This document shows, piece after piece, positions 1 to 5,702 of a stretch of DNA of 9,966 bases (its first letter is position 1; every line of letters starts with the position of its first letter). The DNA is from Clostridiales bacterium. GTDB taxonomy: Bacteria > Bacillota > Clostridia > Christensenellales > Christensenellaceae. The position numbers and the translations under genes are program-made. The stretch covers positions 1 through 9,966 of the forward strand of contig JAHZHM010000037.1 of the NCBI GenBank assembly GCA_019420265.1, written 5' to 3'. The notes below the pieces were generated by a model. That model ran no database searches and was not told the DNA's origin. It was given only the letters and a program-made list of their open reading frames with translations.

Positions 1-364
1 CAATCAGCTTGCCAGAGAGCGCATGCTCTCCCATGATGTGCCCGCCGCACATACCAGCTCCGTCCTCCTGCGGAGGGCACACCCGAATGGCAGGATTGTG
101 GAGCCTGTCAGTTTCGCACGCGACGCCGGCAGCCAATTTGCCAAAAAGCACATGCTCTCTCCTGCGCAGGGCACACCCGATTGGCAGGACAGCGGAGTCT
201 GTCAGCCCCGCACACGATGTTGACATTCAACCTGTCAGAGAGCAAATGCTCTCCCATTCCGTGCCTACCCCGCGCGCTTTCTTCCCACACTACCCCATTC
301 CCATAGTAAAGGGGGTATGGGGGCTTTGCCCCCATGTTTACCATTGGCCCTTGACCTTAAGAGA
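1..364 (+). repeat. Mosaic intergenic repeat cluster 1 (right arm, forward)
   Basis: This is the right-hand part of a non-coding repeat cluster that continues off the left edge. Two tail units start with GCACACCCGA(A/T)TGGC at 77 and 171, a period of 94 bp. They contain small hairpins: GAGAGCGCATGCTCTC (15-30), CCTCCTGCGGAGG (64-76) and GAGAGCAAATGCTCTC (236-251). The cluster ends in a head: hairpin ATGGGGGC-TTT-GCCCCCAT at 317-335, then the outer motif GCCCTTGACCTTAAGAG at 347-363. The head points at metY, whose ribosome binding site starts only about 40 bp further on. Open frames through the cluster are translations of repeat sequence and are not treated as genes. Confidence 0.85.
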
Positions 365-422
365 GCAAGCCCTCCCCCCCATGTCCACCCAAAACTCTCC
401 CAATCAGAAAGGAAACGATAAC

Positions 423-1706
423 ATGAGTGAATACAAATTTGAAACTTTGCAGCTGCACGTTGGCCAGGAGACGCCGGATGCCGCCACAGACGCCAGAGCC
501 GTCCCCATCTACGCCACCACCTCCTACGTCTTCCACGACTGCGCGCACGCCGCCGCCCGGTTTAACCTGACGGACGCGGGCAACATCTACGGCCGCCTGA
601 CCAACTCCACCCAGGACGTCCTGGAAAAGCGGGTCGCGGCGCTGGAAGGGGGCGTGGCCGCATTGGCGCTGGCCTCGGGCGCCGCCGCCATCTCCTACAC
701 CCTTCAGGCCCTGGCGCAAAACGGCGGGCACATCGTCGCCCAAAAGACCATCTACGGCGGCAGCTACAACCTGCTGGCGCATACCCTGCCCGGCTTTGGC
801 ATTACGGCGAGTTTTGTGAATATCCATAATCTGGAGGAAGTTGAGGCGGCTATCCAGCCGAATACCCGCGCCCTCTATATCGAGACGCTGGGCAACCCCA
901 ACAGCGATATCCCGGATATCGACGCGCTGGCCGAGCTGGCGCACGCCCACGGCCTGCCCCTGGTCGTGGATAACACCTTTGGCACGCCCTATCTGCTGCG
1001 GCCCATCGAGCATGGGGCGGATATCGTCGTGCATTCGGCGACCAAGTTCCTGGGCGGCCACGGCACAACGCTGGGCGGCATCATCGTGGATAGCGGCAAG
1101 TTCGATTGGGCGGCATCCGGCAACTACCCGGCCATTTCCGCACCAAACCCCAGCTACCACGGCGTCTCCTTCACGCAGGCGGCCGGCGCTGCGGCGTTTG
1201 TCACCTATATCCGGGCGATTCTGCTGCGGGATACCGGCGCGACGCTCTCGCCCTTTGCGGCGTTTTTGCTGCTGCAAGGCATCGAGACGCTCTCTCTGCG
1301 GCTGGAACGGCACGCAGAGAACACCAAAAAGGTGCTGGAATTTTTGGCAAAGCACCCGCTGGTGGAGCGCGTCAACCACCCGGCCCTGCCCGAGCACCCC
1401 GACCACGCGCTCTATGAGCGGTATTTCCCGAACGGCGGCGCTTCGATTTTCACGTTTGAAATCAAGGGCGGCCAGGAGCAGGCGTTCCGGTTTATCGACA
1501 ATCTGAAGATTTTCTCGCTGCTGGCAAACGTGGCAGATGTCAAGAGCCTGGTCATCCACCCGGCCACCACGACCCACAGCCAGCTGACCCAGCAGGAGCT
1601 GGCCGAGCAGGATATCCGCCCGGGCACCATCCGCCTTTCCATCGGCACCGAGCACATCGACGACATCCTTGCCGATCTGCAGCGCGGCTTCGACGCAGTG
1701 CAGTAG
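423..1706 (+). CDS. metY: O-acetylhomoserine aminocarboxypropyltransferase (sulfhydrylase), PLP-dependent
   Basis: The product has 427 residues, the usual length for this cytosolic enzyme of the Cys/Met-metabolism PLP family. The family makes homocysteine from O-acetylhomoserine and sulfide; some members also act on O-acetylserine. Visible family signatures are the N-terminal [10 protein letters not shown] and [12 protein letters not shown] blocks, Y56-G-R58, D183 in [10 protein letters not shown], which contacts the pyridine nitrogen, and the Schiff-base lysine K208 in [11 protein letters not shown]. The C-terminal block [15 protein letters not shown] is typical of MetY rather than of cystathionine synthases. 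The ATG at 423 is preferred because AGAAAGGA lies about 10 bp upstream; the in-frame ATG at 381 lacks a comparable site, and earlier codons lie in repeat sequence. The gene stands alone between two repeat clusters, 1.1 kb before cysK. No SAM riboswitch or T-box is evident upstream. Confidence 0.94.
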   Translation: MSEYKFETLQLHVGQETPDAATDARAVPIYATTSYVFHDCAHAAARFNLTDAGNIYGRLTNSTQDVLEKRVAALEGGVAALALASGAAAISYTLQALAQNGGHIVAQKTIYGGSYNLLAHTLPGFGITASFVNIHNLEEVEAAIQPNTRALYIETLGNPNSDIPDIDALAELAHAHGLPLVVDNTFGTPYLLRPIEHGADIVVHSATKFLGGHGTTLGGIIVDSGKFDWAASGNYPAISAPNPSYHGVSFTQAAGAAAFVTYIRAILLRDTGATLSPFAAFLLLQGIETLSLRLERHAENTKKVLEFLAKHPLVERVNHPALPEHPDHALYERYFPNGGASIFTFEIKGGQEQAFRFIDNLKIFSLLANVADVKSLVIHPATTTHSQLTQQELAEQDIRPGTIRLSIGTEHIDDILADLQRGFDAVQ

Positions 1707-1725
1707 GGGAGGGGCTTTCTTGAAC

Positions 1726-2757
1726 ATGGGGGCAGAGTTCGCCCTCTTAAGGTCAAGGGCCAGTCTTTAGCAAGGGGGCAAAGCGCGCTCTCTTAAGGGC
1801 AAGGGCCTGGGCTAACATGGGGGCAAAGCCCCCATACCCCCATGAAAAAACAAAATGGGGGAGCATGCGCCCGCTGACAAGCTGGCTAGCAACATCGTGT
1901 GCAAAACGAACAGGGTTTTCTGTTCTGCCATTCGGGTGTGGCACGGCCCCTATCCCCTCTCACTTGAGATGAAAATGGGGCAGTGCGGAAAGAAAGCGCG
2001 CGGGGTAGGCACGGAATGGGGGAGCATTTACTCTCTGGAAAGCTAGCTGCCAACGTCGCGTGCGGAGCTGACAGCCTTCGCTGTTCCGCCAATCGGGCGC
2101 GCGCTCCGCAGGAGAGGCTGCGCATGGCATACAGAGCTGGTGCATGCGGTGGACACATCATCAGAGAGCATGTGCCTGCTGGCAAACTGACTGTCAGCAT
2201 CGCGTGCGGAACTGACAATTTCCCCATTCTCGCCATTCGGGTGCCGCCCTTCGCAGAAGCGGTTAGCAGAGCCTGTGTGAGCATGTGCTGATTTGCAAGC
2301 GAATTGCCAACGCCGCGTGCGGTGGGGCATATCATGAGAGAGCATGCGCTTTCTGGCAAATTGGCTGCCAGCATCGCGTGCGGGGTTGGCAGGCTCCACC
2401 GCCCTGTCATTCGGGTATGCCCTCCGCGCATACTTCCTTTCTACACTATCCCTTACTATAATATAGTAGGGGGGTATGGGGCTTGGCCCCATGATTCAGA
2501 CCAGCCCTTGGCCGTCCGCACCCGAACTCCTGCGAATGGCATTACCCGAATGAAAGGAATGTGCAATCTGTCAGAGCTGCACGCGCCGCTGGCAGCCAAT
2601 TTACCAGAGAGCAAATGCTCGCACAATCTCTGCTCGCCGAGCCTGCTTTCTATCCATGATGTGCCCACCGCACGCGCTTTCTTTCCGCACTATCCCATCC
2701 TCATAGTAAAGGGGGTATGGGGGCTCCGCCCCCATGTTTACCCATAGCCCTTGACCT
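1726..2757. repeat. Mosaic intergenic repeat cluster 2 (compound, outward heads)
   Basis: This fills nearly all the space between metY and cysK. The left end is in reverse orientation. Two degenerate head copies (from 1726 and about 1772, period about 45 bp) carry the outer motif at 1744-1760 and 1790-1806 and precede an intact hairpin ATGGGGGCAAAGCCCCCAT at 1817-1835. Several reverse tail units follow, recognisable by TGGCTGCCAGC, GTGCGG and CATTCGGGT. They run to a decayed forward head (ATGGGGCTTGGCCCCAT, 2476-2492). A last forward unit ends in an intact head, with hairpin 2717-2735 and GCCCTTGACCTT at about 2747-2758, 40 bp before the cysK start. It therefore reads as at least two elements fused or nested. 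I see no credible gene in either strand; the 181-codon minus-strand frame is repeat translation. Confidence 0.85.
2454..2468. promoter_or_regulatory. Perfect 15-bp AT palindrome containing TATAAT
   Basis: TACTATA-A-TATAGTA is a perfect palindrome with a single central base inside repeat cluster 2. It contains a consensus TATAAT at 2457-2462. A weak TTCCTT lies 17 bp upstream (2434-2439). It could be a promoter for cysK located inside the repeat, about 330 bp before the gene, or simply a diverged version of the CATAGTAAAGGGGG segment found at the same place in other heads. The sequence alone does not decide. Confidence 0.3.
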
Positions 2758-2795
2758 TCTCATCCCTTAACCCAAAACACCGAAAGGAGATTCTT

Positions 2796-3728
2796 ATGGC
2801 AAACATCTACACATCCGCCCGGCAGCTCATCGGCAAAACGCCGCTGCTGGAACTGGTAAACCTGGAAAAGAAATTGGGCCTCGAGGCGAAACTCGTGGCC
2901 AAACTGGAGTATCTCAACCCGGCGGGCTCTGTCAAAGACCGCGTGGCGGCCGAGATGATCGAGCAGGCCGAGCAGAGCGGCGCGCTGAGGGAGGGCAGCG
3001 TCATCATCGAGCCAACCTCGGGCAATACGGGCATCGGCCTGGCGGCTGTGGCCGCGGCCAAGGGCTATCGGACGATTATCGTCATGCCGGACAGCATGTC
3101 CGTCGAGCGGCGCCAGCTCATGACCGCCTACGGCGCGGAGCTGGTGCTGAGCGAGGGCGCCAAGGGCATGAACGGCGCCATTGCCAAGGCCGAGGAACTG
3201 GCCGCGCAAATCCCCCATAGCTTCATCCCCGGCCAGTTTACCAACCCCGCCAACCCGGATGCGCACCGCAAAACCACCGGCCCGGAAATCTGGGCGGATA
3301 CGGATGGCGGCGTAGACCTTTTCGTGGCCGGCGTGGGCACGGGCGGCACGATTACCGGCGTGGGCGAGTATCTGAAGAGCAAAAAGCCGGAAGTGAAAAT
3401 CGTGGCTGTGGAGCCGGCGGATTCCCCCGTGCTCTCGGGCGGCGCGGCCGGTCCGCATAAACTGCAGGGCATTGGCGCCGGCTTCATCCCCAAAACGCTC
3501 AACACCGCCGTTTACGACGAAATTCTACAGATTACCACAGACCAGGCCTACGAGGCCGCCCGGCTGATTGGCAAAAGCGAGGGTGTGCTGGTGGGCATCT
3601 CCTCGGGCGCGGCGGCAGCGGCGGCCATCGCTCTGGCAAAGCGGGCGGAAAACCGCGGCAAGACCATCGTCGTCCTGCTGCCGGATACTGGCGACCGCTA
3701 TCTCTCCACGCCGCTTTTTGAGCAGTAG
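2796..3728 (+). CDS. cysK: Cysteine synthase (O-acetylserine thiol-lyase)
   Basis: The product has 310 residues, normal for CysK, a PLP enzyme of fold type II that joins sulfide to O-acetylserine to make cysteine. The Schiff-base lysine is K47 in NPAGSVKDR. The substrate-binding loop TSGNTG is at 74-79, the phosphate-binding GTGGT at 181-185, the HKLQGIGAGF loop at about 221-230, and the PLP-N1 serine in GISSG near 268-271. The C-terminal block PDTGDRYLST is also typical. The start is fixed by AAAGGAGA at 2783-2790, 5 bp before the ATG. The Rrf2 regulator follows after 12 bp, so the two are almost certainly cotranscribed. Upstream there are only about 40 bp of unique sequence before the repeat head, and no obvious -35/-10 pair in them. 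Confidence 0.96.
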   Translation: MANIYTSARQLIGKTPLLELVNLEKKLGLEAKLVAKLEYLNPAGSVKDRVAAEMIEQAEQSGALREGSVIIEPTSGNTGIGLAAVAAAKGYRTIIVMPDSMSVERRQLMTAYGAELVLSEGAKGMNGAIAKAEELAAQIPHSFIPGQFTNPANPDAHRKTTGPEIWADTDGGVDLFVAGVGTGGTITGVGEYLKSKKPEVKIVAVEPADSPVLSGGAAGPHKLQGIGAGFIPKTLNTAVYDEILQITTDQAYEAARLIGKSEGVLVGISSGAAAAAAIALAKRAENRGKTIVVLLPDTGDRYLSTPLFEQ

Positions 3729-3740
3729 GGGGAGCGGCGC

Positions 3741-4148
3741 ATGATGATTTCCACGCGCGGGCGCTATGCTCTGCGGTTTTTAATCGACCTGGCCGAAAAC
3801 CAGGGGGAGGGGTATGTGCCCAGCAAAGAGGTCGCGGCACGGCAGGGCATTTCCCTCAAATACCTGGAGCAGATTCTGCCCGCGCTGACCAAAGCGGGCT
3901 ATCTGGAGGGGTTATCCGGCAAAAAAGGGGGATACCGGCTGGGCATGCCGCCAGAGGACTGCCGCGTGGGCGATATTCTGCGGCTGACCGAGGGCGAGTT
4001 TGCGCCGGTGGCCTGTCTCGCCCCGGGCGCCGAGCGCTGCCCCAGGCAGCAGGACTGCCGCACGATTGGCATGTGGCGCGAGTTTCACAGGATGGCGCAC
4101 GGCTATTTCGATTCCATCACTCTAGCCGATTTGATGCAGGGGGAGTAG
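3741..4148 (+). CDS. Rrf2 family transcriptional regulator (CymR/IscR-like)
   Basis: The product has 135 residues, typical for Rrf2. It begins MMISTRGRYALRFLIDLA, followed by the winged helix: recognition region VAARQGISLKYLEQILPAL (about 31-49) and wing LSGKKGGYRL (58-67). Three cysteines, C92-X7-C100-X5-C106, occupy the loop that holds the 2Fe-2S cluster in IscR, and H116 lies where a fourth ligand could come from. Bacillus CymR, the cysteine-metabolism repressor that works with CysK, lacks this triplet. This protein may thus combine a CymR-like genomic context with a metal-cluster or thiol sensor; that is inference. It lies 12 bp after cysK, with GGGGGAG at 3728-3734 as ribosome binding site. 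A second ATG directly follows the first, so the start may be 3744. Confidence 0.92.
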   Translation: MMISTRGRYALRFLIDLAENQGEGYVPSKEVAARQGISLKYLEQILPALTKAGYLEGLSGKKGGYRLGMPPEDCRVGDILRLTEGEFAPVACLAPGAERCPRQQDCRTIGMWREFHRMAHGYFDSITLADLMQGE

Positions 4149-4370
4149 GGGGCGGAAGGTCAATCAAGGGTCGGGGTGAAGATGGGGGCAGAGCTCGCCC
4201 TCTTAAGGTCAAGGGCTGGTCTTAATCATGGGGGCAAAGCCCCCATACCCCCTATGAAAGGACAAAATGGGGGAGCATGTGCCTGCTGGCAGAGTGGCTG
4301 CCGGCGGCGCGTGTGGGGCTGACAGTTTTTTCTGTTTCGCCATTCGGGTGCGGCAGAGCCCTTCTTATAT
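4149..4370 (-). repeat. Mosaic repeat cluster 3, left arm (reverse)
   Basis: Directly after the Rrf2 stop come degenerate head pieces (GGAAGGTCAATCAAGGG at 4154-4170, then a partial hairpin near 4182). The outer motif CTCTTAAGGTCAAGGGC follows at 4200-4216, then the intact hairpin ATGGGGGCAAAGCCCCCAT at 4228-4246. A short-type tail (ATGAAAGGACAAAATGGGGG) leads into one reverse unit ending in CATTCGGGTGCGGCAGAGCCC near 4363. Beyond this point the sequence becomes unique and AT-rich. Confidence 0.85.
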
Positions 4371-4380
4371 GAAAACAACA

Positions 4381-4428
4381 AAAGAGCTGGTACAATCTTT
4401 GTATGATGTACCAGCTCTTTTTATTTTT
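4381..4428 (+). terminator. Rho-independent terminator
   Basis: A perfect 14-bp stem, AAAGAGCTGGTACA (4381-4394) with TGTACCAGCTCTTT (4407-4420), encloses a 12-nt loop and is followed by a T-rich run to about 4429. It would stop readthrough from the cysK-Rrf2 unit and insulate the ribbon-helix-helix gene. The stem is clearly related to the terminator at 8403-8449, with paired base changes. Confidence 0.88.
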
Positions 4429-4439
4429 TAAATAACGCG

Positions 4440-4507
4440 CCGTCATTCTGCCGTCATTTTTCTTTTTGACGATTTTTAGGATATATAATAACGATATACG
4501 AAAAATC
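4440..4507 (+). promoter_or_regulatory. Candidate promoter and operator of the RHH gene
   Basis: TATAAT at 4484-4489 is a consensus -10; no good -35 sits at 17 bp, and TTGACG at 4466-4471 is too close (12 bp). Three copies of CGTCA surround this region: direct at 4441-4445 and 4452-4456, one helical turn (11 bp) apart within CCGTCATT, and inverted at 4467-4471. A 7-bp inverted pair GATTTTT (4471-4477) and AAAAATC (4501-4507) brackets the -10. Tandem short sites next to a promoter are what ribbon-helix-helix repressors usually bind, so autoregulation is plausible but unproven. Confidence 0.45.
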
Positions 4508-4545
4508 TTCGATAAAGATAGATTTGCCAAAAAGGAGGAAAAAGG

Positions 4546-4725
4546 ATGTTCGAGATTGACAAGGGGAAATGTCGTGCCAACGTGCCGCGCACTGTGCGCC
4601 TTCCGGAAGCGCTTTGTGAGCGCCTCTGCCAGATTGCGCAGGATAACGATATTTCCTTTAACTCGCTGGTCATTCAGTGCTGCAATTATGCGCTGGACAG
4701 TATGGCACCATCCGAAAACAAATAA
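4546..4725 (+). CDS. Small ribbon-helix-helix (Arc/CopG-like) DNA-binding protein, orphan
   Basis: This is a 59-codon gene with a strong ribosome binding site AAAGGAGG (4531-4538) 7 bp before the ATG. The product has one ribbon-helix-helix domain: beta strand RTVRLPEAL (15-23), helix A CERLCQIAQDND (24-35), the turn ISFNSLV (36-42) and helix B through about residue 52. The pattern matches MetJ/Arc/CopG-type DNA-binding dimers and the C-terminal domain of HicB, without HicB's N-terminal part. Five cysteines in 59 residues (C9, C24, C28, C45, C46) are unusual. No partner toxin lies next to it, so it is not an obvious antitoxin. It sits between opposing arms of repeat cluster 3, behind its own terminator and an AT-rich promoter region. 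The stop codon nearly abuts the right arm at 4727. It could be a local repressor or a repeat-associated protein. Confidence 0.78.
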   Translation: MFEIDKGKCRANVPRTVRLPEALCERLCQIAQDNDISFNSLVIQCCNYALDSMAPSENK

Positions 4726-4726
4726 A

Positions 4727-5131
4727 CCCGAATGAGAGAGCAGTGGAGCCTGCCAATTTCGCACGCGCCGCTGGCAATCGCTTTGCCAGAGAGCACATGC
4801 TCTCTCCTGCGGAGGGCGCACCCGATTGGCAGGACAGCAAAGCCTGTCAGCCCCGCACACGATGTTGACATTCAACCTGTCAGAGAGCAAATGCTCTCCC
4901 ATAATGTGCCCACCGCACAACTTTTCTTCCCGCACTATCCCATTCTCATATCCCAGTAATGGGGGTATGGGGGCTCTGCCGCACCCGATTGGCGGAACAG
5001 AAAAACCTGTCAGCCCCGCACGCGCCGCCGGCAACCATCCTGCCAGAAGGCACATGCTCCCCCCATTTTGTTTTTTCATAGGGGGTATGGGGGCTCTGCC
5101 CCCATGTTTAAGAAAAGCCCTTGACCTTAAA
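4727..5131 (+). repeat. Mosaic repeat cluster 3, right arm (forward)
   Basis: The arm starts one base after the RHH stop with ACCCGAATG and contains two units with a period of 93 bp (4727 and 4820). Palindrome GAGAGCACATGCTCTC is at 4789-4804. The second unit shares a 59-bp identical stretch with cluster 1 (4844-4902 equals 199-257). The first head is cut in the middle of its hairpin at 4980 and another unit (GCACCCGATTGGC) starts immediately. That unit ends in a short-type tail and an intact head: hairpin ATGGGGGCTCTGCCCCCAT 5087-5105, then GCCCTTGACCTTAA from 5117. The head points at the 3' end of the MerR gene, 19 bp away. Confidence 0.85.
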
Positions 5132-5149
5132 AGGCCGAATCTCATAACC

Positions 5150-5527
5150 TCAGTCTGCCAGGCCCTCCTCGCACTTGAGCATCCGCTCTTCATAGCCATC
5201 CAGCTTCCAGTCCAGGCGCTCCAATGCGCCGTTCAGCTCTTCGATGCGCGCGACAATCTGCTCGCGCTGCTTTAAAAGCAGTGCCTTGCGCTGGGCAATC
5301 GTGCTGGCGCCCATGCCAAATAGCCGGACATATTCCCGCAGCACCTCGATAGAAACGCCCGCATCCCGCATACACTTGATATAGGAAACCCACTTGCAGT
5401 CCTTTTCCGAATAATCCCGGATGCCGCCCTCTGTGCGCCCGATGTTTGGCAGCAGCCCGATTCTCTCATAATAGCGCAGCGTATCCGCGGGTACGCCGTA
5501 TTGTTTGCTCACCTGTGCAATCGTCAT
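5150..5527 (-). CDS. MerR family regulator, AdhR/NmlR-like
   Basis: The product has 125 residues. An N-terminal winged helix-turn-helix (MTIAQVSKQYGVPADTLRYY) is followed by ERIGLLP and GGIRDYSEKDCKWVSYIKCM, then a dimerising coiled coil from about 75 to 118. Cysteine C52 in IKCMRDAGVSIE aligns with the reactive Cys52 of Bacillus AdhR, reported to sense aldehydes; C44 and C119 are additional. The start at 5527 is chosen because GGAGG lies just upstream of this ATG; the in-frame GTG/ATG at 5545 would put that site inside the gene. It is divergent from the iron-sulfur aldo/keto reductase, whose promoter shows a MerR-type 19-bp spacer. The likely role is activation of that gene on aldehyde or electrophile stress (inference). 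Confidence 0.95.
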   Translation of the reverse strand: MTIAQVSKQYGVPADTLRYYERIGLLPNIGRTEGGIRDYSEKDCKWVSYIKCMRDAGVSIEVLREYVRLFGMGASTIAQRKALLLKQREQIVARIEELNGALERLDWKLDGYEERMLKCEEGLAD

Positions 5528-5565
5528 CTTTTTCCTCCGCACCAAATGAATTTCTCTTTACTCAA

Positions 5566-5594
5566 ATTATCACTTAGAGCGCGCTCCAAGTCAA
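5566..5594 (-). promoter_or_regulatory. Promoter of the MerR gene with dyad operator
   Basis: Read on the minus strand, TTGACT (5589-5594) and GATAAT (5566-5571) are 17 bp apart. The spacer is almost filled by the near-perfect dyad CTTAGAGCGCGCTCCAAG (5573-5590), with 7 of 8 arm positions paired around a central GC. MerR-family operators typically lie between -35 and -10, so this is likely an autoregulatory site. Confidence 0.7.
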
Positions 5595-5640
5595 GTCTTA
5601 TTTGATTTGTGCATTTTTTGCGCATTTTGAAAAAAAGTTC

Positions 5641-5671
5641 TTGACTTGAAGTCAACTCCAGATATTATACT
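5641..5671 (+). promoter_or_regulatory. MerR-type promoter of the aldo/keto reductase (19-bp spacer)
   Basis: TTGACT (5641-5646) and TATACT (5666-5671) are separated by 19 bp, the lengthened spacing that MerR activators correct by twisting DNA. The palindrome TTGACTTGAAGTCAA (5641-5655) overlaps the -35. A further half-site AACTCCAG follows, resembling the dyad before the MerR gene. The ribosome binding site AGGAGG is at 5690-5695. Confidence 0.72.
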
Positions 5672-5702
5672 ATGCTCATCAAGCAAACCAGGAGGATGAA
5701 AC

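Noticed and set aside
77..260. CRISPR array
   Set aside because: Units are about 93 bp, imperfect and contiguous, without short conserved repeats separated by unique spacers, and no cas gene is present.
347..380. TTGACC in the repeat head as a -35 for metY
   Set aside because: The position 16-18 bp downstream is a C run with no -10-like sequence.
9..422. N-terminal extension of the metY frame back to position 9
   Set aside because: The extension is translated repeat sequence; MetY homology begins at the ATG at 423, which has a proper ribosome binding site.
357..1727. 456-codon frame antisense to metY
   Set aside because: It is a shadow frame in GC-rich coding sequence; the sense frame has full family motifs.
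1886..2492. Minus-strand frames of 149-181 codons between metY and cysK
   Set aside because: They translate the repeat units; the same peptide phrases recur in other clusters and frames, and there is no ribosome binding site or recognised domain.
1707..2795. Insertion sequence or RAYT transposase serving the repeats
   Set aside because: No transposase motif or sufficiently long credible gene is found in any cluster in this window.
4381..4725. Toxin-antitoxin pair including the RHH gene
   Set aside because: No second small gene is found on either side; both flanks are repeat sequence.
4252..5199. 315-codon minus-strand frame across the RHH region
   Set aside because: It is antisense to the RHH gene and made of repeat translation at both ends, and it overlaps the MerR 3' end.
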